A stretch of 48,169 nucleotides of DNA from assembly GCA_019058425.1 (NCBI GenBank), contig JAHPYZ010000028.1:3901-52069 (forward strand). Reading direction: 5' to 3'. Source of the stretch: Promethearchaeota archaeon. Lineage in GTDB: Archaea > Asgardarchaeota > Lokiarchaeia > Sigyniarchaeales > SOKP01. The first letter of the stretch is position 1. Every line of letters starts with the position of its first letter. This document shows positions 8,251-14,650 of this stretch, one piece after another. The notes beneath the pieces were generated by a model. The model was given only the letters and a program-made list of their open reading frames with translations, did no database searches and had not been told where the DNA came from. Made by a program: the position numbers and the translations under genes.

Positions 8251-8352
8251 ATGGCAGAAGAGGATAAACAGCTTGAGGTTTTCAAGAAAAAAATCAATGA
8301 TTTATGCAATAAACTTATAAAAGAATTTGAGGAAACTTTATTGAAACTGTAA
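8251..8352 (+). CDS. Micro-ORF 4, 33 residues
   Basis: The last ORF of the micro-operon, starting eight bases after the previous stop with GTGA-type sequence just ahead of its ATG. The peptide is a continuous amphipathic helix (MAEEDKQLEVFKKKINDLCN, then KLIKEFEETLLKL) with leucines in coiled-coil spacing. It is convergent with the PIN-domain gene that ends at 8378. No homolog is recognised. Confidence 0.35.
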   Translation: MAEEDKQLEVFKKKINDLCNKLIKEFEETLLKL

Positions 8353-8377
8353 AATGATCTAACTATTTTATATTTTT

Positions 8378-8821
8378 TTAAGCTCTCTCAACGGATAAAT
8401 ATTTCTTTTGTCTTAAAAAAATTGTACCAATGTTTAATCTTTTGGCTTTTCTGCGCAATTCTGAGTCATTGGTTGCTAGATATACAGTTTGATCTGCAAT
8501 CTGTAGTTCTTCTGACTTCCTTAACAAGAATTCATCAGTATTTTCAATGGCTTTTTTAACATCTTCTAATAATTCAATGTTATATATTTCTTTATTCTTA
8601 TCTATATACATCAAACCATTATCAAGTAATCTTATAAACTTAGTGTGTCCTTGCTCTCTTCTTCTTTTAGATTCTAATTCATCTAAAATTTGTTGAAATA
8701 TAATGAATTTCAATTTTCCTTCAATATTTTGCCTTATTTCATTAAAATAATCGATTTTAAACTGGAAAGGAAGTAAAATGAAATTAGAATCGATAATAAT
8801 TAAATTAATTTTGGAAATCAA
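8378..8821 (-). CDS. PIN-domain protein, translationally coupled to a GTPase
   Basis: 147 residues with the PIN nuclease layout: LIIIDSNFIL (Asp11), the ILDELESKRR helix (Glu48 or Glu50), NTDEFLL (Asp96) and LATNDSELRRKAKRL (Asp119). These acidic residues would bind Mg or Mn for RNA cleavage. The TNDxELR element resembles the archaeal Fcf1/Utp23-like branch, which acts in pre-rRNA processing, more than VapC toxins, and no antitoxin-like gene is next to it. The start is a TTG at 8821 overlapping the stop of the upstream GTPase gene by four bases, so the two proteins are made from one message. The biological target is unknown. Confidence 0.75.
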   Translation of the reverse strand: MISKINLIIIDSNFILLPFQFKIDYFNEIRQNIEGKLKFIIFQQILDELESKRRREQGHTKFIRLLDNGLMYIDKNKEIYNIELLEDVKKAIENTDEFLLRKSEELQIADQTVYLATNDSELRRKAKRLNIGTIFLRQKKYLSVERA

Positions 8822-9339
8822 TAGGCTTGACGCTCTAATATTTTTCTAGTTAAAAGACTAAAGGCTTCTTGAACATTTTCACCTGTTTTTGAGGAGATTT
8901 TTACAAAGTCAAATAGATTAAATTCATTCAAAAATGACATTGCATAATTATCATCAACCATTATCTCATCTTCTAGATCCAATTTCGTACCTAAAAAAAG
9001 GACGGGAAGATTTGGGTCACCTTTACGTACAATATCTAACCATTGTTGTAGATTCTCCAAAGTGGTTATACGAGTGAGGTCAAACATTAGTAGTGCACCT
9101 TTTGCTCCTAATACATAACTTTCAAGGAGAAAACGAAATCTTTCTTGACCTCCAAAATCCCAGAGCTGCAATGTGCATTGTTTGGAATCAATTTCTGTTT
9201 CTTTTAAAAAGAATTCTACTCCTATAGTCATCTTAGTTTCTGCTGAAAATTTCCCCTCTACATACCTATGCAAAAGCGTAGTTTTCCCAACACCACCCTC
9301 ACCTGCAGTTAATATCTTCAATATAAATTTTTGAGGCAT
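8818..9339 (-). CDS. Ras/Rab-like small GTPase, paralog of the one at 6031
   Basis: A 173-residue GTPase with G1 GEGGVGKTT (about 13-21), G2 Thr in MTIGVEFF, G3 LWDFGGQERF with the catalytic Gln, G4 GTKLDL and G5 SSKTGEN. It shares the unusual G4 Thr and the GVEFFLKE strand with the GTPase at 6031-6561. The C-terminus (KILERQAY) has no prenylation motif. The start is an ATG at 9339, about 11 bases below the expected start of transcription from a TATA element at 9371-9380. It is the first gene of a two-gene operon with the PIN protein. A GTPase-regulated nuclease pair would be new, but only the overlap supports it. Confidence 0.92.
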   Translation of the reverse strand: MPQKFILKILTAGEGGVGKTTLLHRYVEGKFSAETKMTIGVEFFLKETEIDSKQCTLQLWDFGGQERFRFLLESYVLGAKGALLMFDLTRITTLENLQQWLDIVRKGDPNLPVLFLGTKLDLEDEIMVDDNYAMSFLNEFNLFDFVKISSKTGENVQEAFSLLTRKILERQAY

Positions 9340-9649
9340 TCTAGTAATCTCTTATCCATTTTTGGGTGTAATTTATATAGTATAAGCTTTCTGAAGCTAA
9401 TATTTTAAGATGACTAATTTTTTTTATTATAATTATAATCTTTATACGAATTAATATTCTTTTTTGATATGATAATTTAAATCTAATTTAATTGAATAAT
9501 AATTTCTTATTTTAGTGTTTTATTGTTTTTTTTTTAGATTTAAATTATTAAAAAAGAATTTGAAAATAAATTTTATTAATGACTATGTAACAATAATTCT
9601 TAGTCTTTTTATAGATAAATTAATTGGTAAAGATATCAAGTGATTAATT
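9340..9649. other. Intergenic region between divergent genes
   Basis: About 310 bases of very AT-rich sequence with long T runs, separating the divergent GTPase and cupin genes. It holds the TATA-like element of the GTPase operon at 9371-9380. No ORF, RNA gene or clear repeat was found in it. Confidence 0.5.
9371..9380 (-). promoter_or_regulatory. TATA-like promoter element of the GTPase-PIN operon
   Basis: The minus strand reads CTATATAAAT here. Archaeal TATA boxes lie about 26 bases before the start of transcription, which would put the start near 9350 and give a leader of roughly 11 bases to the ATG at 9339. No experimental support. Confidence 0.4.
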
Positions 9650-9943
9650 ATGAAAATGAAAAAGAAAATTCCAACTGAAGATGATTTAGAGAAATTCAAT
9701 GTAGAATCATGGGGAACTTGGAGTAAAGAAGTCAGTGAATTTGATTGGTCTTATGGAGACACAGAAACATGCTATATTTTAGATGGAGAGGTTGAAGTTA
9801 CAGATTCGAACACAGGTGATAAAATTGAATTTAAAAAGGGTGACCTAGTTCAATTTGAGAAGGGTTTAAAATGTGTTTGGAATGTAAAAAGACCTATAAG
9901 AAAATATTATAGCTTTGATTTAAAATTTGGAGATATTGACTAA
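9650..9943 (+). CDS. Cupin protein, DUF861-like
   Basis: A 97-residue single-domain cupin of the DUF861 (EutQ/ureidoglycine aminohydrolase-like) type. After a basic start, WGTWSKEVSEFDWSYGDTET leads into CYILDGEVEVTDSNTGDKIE and KKGDLVQFEKGLKCVW. In this branch the usual His ligands are replaced, so metal binding is uncertain. Small proteins of this type often have no assigned reaction. The ATG is at 9650 with a weak GTGA upstream. It is followed by a T-rich termination-like stretch and is probably transcribed alone. Confidence 0.8.
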   Translation: MKMKKKIPTEDDLEKFNVESWGTWSKEVSEFDWSYGDTETCYILDGEVEVTDSNTGDKIEFKKGDLVQFEKGLKCVWNVKRPIRKYYSFDLKFGDID

Positions 9944-9950
9944 ATTTCAA

Positions 9951-9976
9951 CTTTTATATTTTTTCTTCTTTTTTTT
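9951..9976 (+). terminator. Poly-T termination tract
   Basis: Two T-rich stretches, including a run of eight T, follow the cupin stop. Archaeal RNA polymerase ends at such U tracts without needing a hairpin, so transcription of the cupin gene likely stops here, before the VOC gene at 10051. Confidence 0.4.
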
Positions 9977-10050
9977 AATTTTGCATTAAATCTATAAACA
10001 TTTGCGTTGAAAATATATATAATTAGTTTTAGAAATTAAATTGATTATAA

Positions 10051-10527
10051 ATGAATAATGAATTAGATCTTAAGACTTTAAGACCAAATCAATTAGGGTA
10101 TGTTTATAAAGATATTGAAAAACCTGCCCAGAGTATGGAAAAATTCTTAGGCGCTTCTAAATTCATCATCTTTGACCCCATTGAAATCTCTATTACGCAT
10201 CATGGAGTTAAAAAGAAAATCACTATGAAATCTGGTTTTGGTAGGATTTTTGATACTGAAATTGAACTGCTACAACCAGTAGAGGGAGATTCAATATATA
10301 CTGAGTTTCTAGATGAAGGAAGAGAAGGACTTCATCATATAAGTTATAATGTTGAAAATATGTCCGCTTATATTAATGAATTTAAGAAACAAGGAATTAA
10401 AGTAATGCAATGGGGCATAATCATAAAATTAGTCTATGTGTACTTAGATACAGAAAATATTTTTAATACAATAATTGAGTTTACTGAGGAACTTAAAAGA
10501 GGCGATAGAAAGGCGTTAAATTTTTAG
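10051..10527 (+). CDS. VOC superfamily (glyoxalase/epimerase-like) protein
   Basis: 158 residues with the paired beta-alpha-beta-beta-beta fold of the vicinal oxygen chelate superfamily: PNQLGYVYKDIEKPAQSMEK starts module one and ends with TEIELLQPVEG; module two starts GLHHISYNVENMSAYINEFK. Candidate metal ligands are Glu in TEIELL, His in GLHHIS and Glu near the C-terminus in IIEFTEE; the first-position His is replaced by Tyr or Gln. The pattern is closest to methylmalonyl-CoA epimerase-like and Glyoxalase_4 proteins. The substrate is not known. Confidence 0.75.
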   Translation: MNNELDLKTLRPNQLGYVYKDIEKPAQSMEKFLGASKFIIFDPIEISITHHGVKKKITMKSGFGRIFDTEIELLQPVEGDSIYTEFLDEGREGLHHISYNVENMSAYINEFKKQGIKVMQWGIIIKLVYVYLDTENIFNTIIEFTEELKRGDRKALNF

Positions 10528-10537
10528 AATAAATTAC

Positions 10538-11080
10538 CTAAGCAAATCGCTGCTTATCTCTATGTTCTTTTACAGAAATCTCTCTTTCATTTAGTCTGTT
10601 AAGTTTTACCAAGTTTTCCTTAATTGCCTTTAATTCGGCTTTGGTGACGACTTTATAATTTTGCAAGTTATCAAGTATTTCCTTTTCACTAAAGCCCTTA
10701 TTATAGAGTTCTTGGAATTTTTCGATTGTTTCTTGGTGGTAGTACACATATTGTTTATTTATGAAAGTTATTAACCACTTTTTTTTGTATTGATTCTGAG
10801 ATAATTCAAATAGCTCATCTTGTATTACTTCGATACTTTTTTTAAATTTTCTAGCTATTAGCTCATCTTCGATTTTATAATATTGTTTCATAAATTTATG
10901 CAATTTATTTTTAAAAAACAATTTTGGAATATATGATAAAAGGAATAACAATAGAGTGATCCCGGACATCCAAATCGCTACAATAGGATTATAAATCGCT
11001 ACAATGATGATTATAACCACAAGAATGAGAAACCATTTTCTACCAATGGTTTTTGCTAAGACGATATACTTTTTTGGCAA
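10538..11080 (-). CDS. Membrane-anchored coiled-coil protein, unknown function
   Basis: 180 residues starting with a TTG. Two hydrophobic segments at about 16-32 and 34-52 (FLILVVIIIIVAI, then IWMSGITLLLFLLSYI) form a hairpin in the membrane. The rest is a highly charged helical cytoplasmic part with KKKWLITF and repeated heptad-like patterns. It is convergent with the VOC gene, ten bases away. No family recognised. Confidence 0.6.
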   Translation of the reverse strand: MPKKYIVLAKTIGRKWFLILVVIIIIVAIYNPIVAIWMSGITLLLFLLSYIPKLFFKNKLHKFMKQYYKIEDELIARKFKKSIEVIQDELFELSQNQYKKKWLITFINKQYVYYHQETIEKFQELYNKGFSEKEILDNLQNYKVVTKAELKAIKENLVKLNRLNEREISVKEHRDKQRFA

Positions 11081-11154
11081 GGTTTAACACTAAGAATTAT
11101 TCAATATTAATTAAAGTTATAATTAATAGTTTAAAAACTTAATTTTAGATGAGA

Positions 11155-11164
11155 TAAAAAAGAG
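11155..11164 (-). terminator. U-tract terminator after the 5S rRNA
   Basis: On the minus strand six T in a row follow the 5S helix I by about 14 bases, a usual termination signal for an archaeal stable RNA. Confidence 0.45.
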
Positions 11165-11174
11165 TAGACGACAT

Positions 11175-11356
11175 ATAACCACAGAAAAAAGCGTGACCGG
11201 GTATTTTCCTTGTATGCCATGACCGTAAGCTAACTTACAGTTTGTAGTTTCCCATAAACCGCAATTACAGTACTATCTACAACGCTAAACAAGTTTAACT
11301 TCCGGGTTCGGATGGTTCCAGCGCCATAGCGAGTTGCTATTGGTTCATGTGGTTAT
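11175..11356 (-). rRNA. rrf: 5S ribosomal RNA with an apparent 3'-side expansion
   Basis: The minus strand holds the conserved 5S loop CCAUCCGAAC next to CCGGAAGUUAA, and the loop E/helix V pair AGUACUG...GGGAAACUAC (GUAG with CUAC). A perfect nine-base-pair end stem, AUAACCACA with UGUGGUUAU, closes the molecule. The TATA-like box at 11375-11382 predicts a start within or at this stem. The distance from the 5' stem to the CCAU loop and on to the end of helix V is the usual one, but about 55-60 extra bases follow before the closing strand of helix I. The total is about 176-182 bases rather than 120. It stands alone, without 16S or 23S. If the end stem is instead a processing stem, the mature RNA would be shorter. 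Confidence 0.8.
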
Positions 11357-11374
11357 AAACGCTAATCTTAACCA

Positions 11375-11382
11375 TTATATAA
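11375..11382 (-). promoter_or_regulatory. TATA box of the 5S rRNA gene
   Basis: TTATATAA, with its centre 22-26 bases from the first bases of the 5S end stem on the minus strand. This is the expected spacing for an archaeal promoter giving a transcript that begins at or near the stem. Confidence 0.5.
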
Positions 11383-11497
11383 GGTCGGTTATTTTATAAG
11401 AAAATACCTCTTATATGGTTATGAGTAAATAGGAATAATAAAAGCTAATAAAAAAAGTTTTCGGCTTTAGACATAAAATTTAAAAGAATTAAATATA

Positions 11498-12064
11498 GTG
11501 GTGCTATTAATCGTATTATTTCAATTGATAATCCAAGGAGTACATTGGTATCAATTTCTGATAAATGCGTTGTTAACAATTATCGGTAGATCACTTGATG
11601 TTCTGAGTACGAGGTATGTGACAAGAGAACTTAGATTGGAAACAAATCGAATAGCTCGTAAAGTCGGTTGGCGTGGCATGATACTACTTCAAATCCCAAT
11701 AATAATATTAGGCTCATTAGATTTCTACTTTAGTTTTTTCATTTTATGGTGGAGTTTTTTTCTTTTTGCCAATAATATTGAGGGAAGCTGGTATGTAAGG
11801 GAAGTTGGAGAAGTAGAGTATCAAAAAGAAATTAAGTCTAGATTAGAAACCTCTAAAATATGGAAAATCGTCTTTGGTGAATTATCCTCTTTTTTAAAAT
11901 TTACCATGGCAGGAATTTTTGTTATTATCTTTTTATTTATATTTAAAGATCTTTTAGCAGTTTTTTTAATATCATTAGCTTTAATAATTCAAGGGATATT
12001 TGGCACTATTAGCTCTATTTTATATCTTTTAGAGTTGAAAAAAGACAAATCAAAGGTTCAATAA
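11498..12064 (+). CDS. Multi-pass membrane protein, unknown function
   Basis: 188 residues from a GTG start. Hydrophobic segments lie near 1-25, 55-90 and 125-175, giving four or more helices. Between the first two is a polar block, GRSLDVLSTRYVTRELRLET followed by NRIARKVGW, whose Asp, Thr, Glu, Asn and Arg resemble conserved motifs of small archaeal membrane families of the DUF5658 type; that match is tentative. It is convergent with the protease gene, 15 bases downstream, and divergent from the 5S gene. Confidence 0.55.
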   Translation: MVLLIVLFQLIIQGVHWYQFLINALLTIIGRSLDVLSTRYVTRELRLETNRIARKVGWRGMILLQIPIIILGSLDFYFSFFILWWSFFLFANNIEGSWYVREVGEVEYQKEIKSRLETSKIWKIVFGELSSFLKFTMAGIFVIIFLFIFKDLLAVFLISLALIIQGIFGTISSILYLLELKKDKSKVQ

Positions 12065-12079
12065 GTATTCATTAAAAAC

Positions 12080-14200
12080 TTAATCCTTACCAAAAAATTG
12101 TTTATACTTTTTTAGACCATTATATACAACAAAAACAGAAACTCCTCCCAATACTATAATCATAACTATAGAGAGGGGAATTAAATAATCAATCATCACC
12201 TGAGGTACCAAAAATATGAAATCAGAATCATGAATTATATTAGTATTGTTTGCATAGTCTCTTAAAACTATGAAGTAAGAATAATGACCTGGAGTTAATC
12301 TCTCAGTTGTAATCTGGAATAAATTATTGATTTCCCCAACACTATTTGATAATCCATGATGTATATAATCGGAAAAATTATTTTTAGATAAAAATAAATA
12401 TACACATTCAATTCCAGATTTATTTTCATGAGTTTGAATATTGAAAGTGGTTGATACTGAAGTTTTAGGATTTTTTGGGTAGTATTCTACATCAACCACT
12501 TGAGGCAATGTATTATCTGGGAGCGTGGTAAAATTAAAGTAAGAGGGAATTAAATTATGTCCTGTGATAGTTACATTGTATTTTTCATCTTCTTCTGTGG
12601 GGATACGAAAACTCACTAAACCATCGCCATCTGCATACGTCGTATAATACTTTTCACCAGTACCTCTAATATGGACTCGTGCAAAGGGAATATTATTGCC
12701 ATCAATATCTTTGATAGTCGTTGATACTAATTGACCTTCATATATATTCTCCGTAAATGGGTTAAGCACAGATTTAGGTATATTTGTATAGATATCAACT
12801 TCTGGATCTCCTAAAAGACAGTACGTAAGAAGTTGTTTACGTTCAGGGTCCCAATATGTTGCAGTTTCTCCTCTTGTGAAGTAATCACTATGAATATAGG
12901 AAACTTTAGAATCGTATAGAGCTTTACCTTGCTGGAACTTTTTATTAAAGAAAAACTCCTTCCAAAATAATTTTGCATTTCCACGATTTAATTTTTCAAG
13001 ATTAGAATCATTTGTTAAATACCAAGTCACTCGAAGACCTCCAATAGCTCCAATAGCTCCACCACCAACTCTTTTAATTAACATTTCACCTATGCTATTA
13101 TCATAATCATAACTAGAAACTGAGCAAGCATCCAAATACACTAGAGACGGATTATTATCATTCGAACTTGTACTAGCATCTAATGAAGTATAACCTGCCT
13201 GTGATGGATTTCTATAATAAGTTGTAGGATCCCCATGCCCTGCCATTAATACTGTAGAGTAACCATCATTAAAACGATTTCGAAGTGCAATTTGAGATAA
13301 ATTACCTTCCTCTTCTATTAAATGAGTAATGTTCAATGATGATTCTATATAATTTTCAACAATATAGCTTGTTAAACGACTCTCGTATTCCCCATCAGGA
13401 TCCTCACCATCAGGATAATCAGAAATTCCTCCTGCGAGTAATATTCTATTCATCCAATTACCTACTTCTGGATTAGTTTCGTATTTCAATGTTTTATTTA
13501 CCATAATTTCTAGTTCAATCGCATTATCAGCTGGAAATCTCCCAACATAAACTTCAGGATCCCAAGATATTTCATCTACATTATATAGATTGTCTCGTGG
13601 AGATTCTCCCCATTTTCCATCATCATCACTATCCCAACTACCTGTAAGATCAGCATAATAGAAATCTGTAGGTTTATATTCATCATCTCCAACTGTTTCA
13701 GAATTTCCTTCCCCATATCTATCAACATCGGGATTATATACTTCTCGAATAGGGATTAAATCATTTTGAGCATCTCCTGCTAAAAGTACCCATCGAATAT
13801 TTTCAGTTTCGTAATATGTTTTAATCATATTCCGGATTTTTTCTGCATCATCAACACCATCATATAAACTAAAATTGCTTAATATTATAGTTTTAACTCC
13901 TTTCGCATTCTTCCAATCCATCAATGGCTTAACAGCATTGATAAAATCAGTTCTATTAGGAGTTATAATTAGCATTTCAATTTTAGAATCATACCAGAGA
14001 TCATTTAATTGATCATAATTGATATCTGGTAAAATAGACAAATCTACATTTAAATATCCATTAGAAGCTTTAATTTCTTTTGAATCGAGCTTCGCACCAG
14101 AAATATTAGAACTATAATAAAAGTTAACACTAATAATAGGGATGAAAATCAATATAAAAAGAATTGAGTAAATAAGTTTTTTAAGAGAAAGTCTAACCAT
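12080..14200 (-). CDS. Gingipain-like (C25) cysteine protease, membrane-anchored
   Basis: 706 residues. A signal/anchor segment lies at about 9-27 (LIYSILFILIFIPIISV). The catalytic domain (about 70-480) shows the caspase-like fold of peptidase family C25: VLLAGDAQ, YVGRFPADN, LMAGHGDP with catalytic His322, and LVYLDACSVSS with catalytic Cys359, then GGGAIGAIGGLR. A Ca-like acidic loop, DSDDDGKWGE, is at about 190-200. Two Ig-like beta domains follow (one PFARVHIRGTG, one with ENKSGIECVYLFL). The end is a membrane helix (SIVMIIVLGGVSVFVVY) and a short basic tail. Both ends suggest it is displayed outside the cell. N-glycosylation sequons (NxS/T) are frequent. Its substrate is unknown; surface protein maturation is a reasonable guess. 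Confidence 0.85.
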   Translation of the reverse strand: MVRLSLKKLIYSILFILIFIPIISVNFYYSSNISGAKLDSKEIKASNGYLNVDLSILPDINYDQLNDLWYDSKIEMLIITPNRTDFINAVKPLMDWKNAKGVKTIILSNFSLYDGVDDAEKIRNMIKTYYETENIRWVLLAGDAQNDLIPIREVYNPDVDRYGEGNSETVGDDEYKPTDFYYADLTGSWDSDDDGKWGESPRDNLYNVDEISWDPEVYVGRFPADNAIELEIMVNKTLKYETNPEVGNWMNRILLAGGISDYPDGEDPDGEYESRLTSYIVENYIESSLNITHLIEEEGNLSQIALRNRFNDGYSTVLMAGHGDPTTYYRNPSQAGYTSLDASTSSNDNNPSLVYLDACSVSSYDYDNSIGEMLIKRVGGGAIGAIGGLRVTWYLTNDSNLEKLNRGNAKLFWKEFFFNKKFQQGKALYDSKVSYIHSDYFTRGETATYWDPERKQLLTYCLLGDPEVDIYTNIPKSVLNPFTENIYEGQLVSTTIKDIDGNNIPFARVHIRGTGEKYYTTYADGDGLVSFRIPTEEDEKYNVTITGHNLIPSYFNFTTLPDNTLPQVVDVEYYPKNPKTSVSTTFNIQTHENKSGIECVYLFLSKNNFSDYIHHGLSNSVGEINNLFQITTERLTPGHYSYFIVLRDYANNTNIIHDSDFIFLVPQVMIDYLIPLSIVMIIVLGGVSVFVVYNGLKKYKQFFGKD

Positions 14201-14301
14201 ATATAATCAGTATTATTGAATATTTCTTAATGTATTTATAATTGAAATACGAATTTAAAAATAAGAATCTAATTATTATAATAGAAAATTGTTTGATTTT
14301 T

Positions 14302-14520
14302 ATGCCACTTCGATTTAATTTTTGTCCCCATTGTGATAGTAAAATTACCTTTAGAATTGAGACGGAGGATATTGATTCTAAACAATACCCTGCTCCTGTA
14401 TATATTATTTGTAAATCATGTAACAAACTATCCACTTTTTATGTGGATAGTCTTTTGAGAGTTTCATATAAGGAGCTTGAAAAAAAACCCGGTGGCATCA
14501 AAACAATTGAAACCACATAA
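14302..14520 (+). CDS. Small zinc-ribbon protein
   Basis: 72 residues from the ATG at 14302, chosen because the upstream open frame is hydrophobic AT-rich text with no motif. The N-terminus MPLRFNFCPHCDSKI and a later ICKSCNKLSTFYVD give CxxC pairs 35 residues apart, a one-zinc ribbon. It is divergent from the protease gene and upstream of aIF2-gamma. Roles in nucleic acid or protein binding are possible. Confidence 0.6.
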   Translation: MPLRFNFCPHCDSKITFRIETEDIDSKQYPAPVYIICKSCNKLSTFYVDSLLRVSYKELEKKPGGIKTIETT

Positions 14521-14650
14521 TATTATAGATTGTAGCGTTATTATTTTTTTAAATTATCAAATTTATTGATTAATTTAATAAAAAATCATTTCTTACTTTT
14601 TCTTAGGAATAATATAATCAGCTGTTATTATATATTAAAATTTAACTATC

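Noticed and set aside
8378..8821. A VapC toxin
   Set aside because: There is no antitoxin-like ORF upstream; the upstream coupled gene is a GTPase, and the TNDSELR element fits the Fcf1-like branch better.
14193..14435. An 80-codon minus-strand ORF overlapping the small zinc-ribbon gene
   Set aside because: It is antisense to the CxxC-containing frame and has no recognisable motif.
14625..14640. TATA box for aIF2 gamma
   Set aside because: The TATA-like text is only about 19 bases from the ATG, too near for the usual 26-base spacing to a leaderless start.
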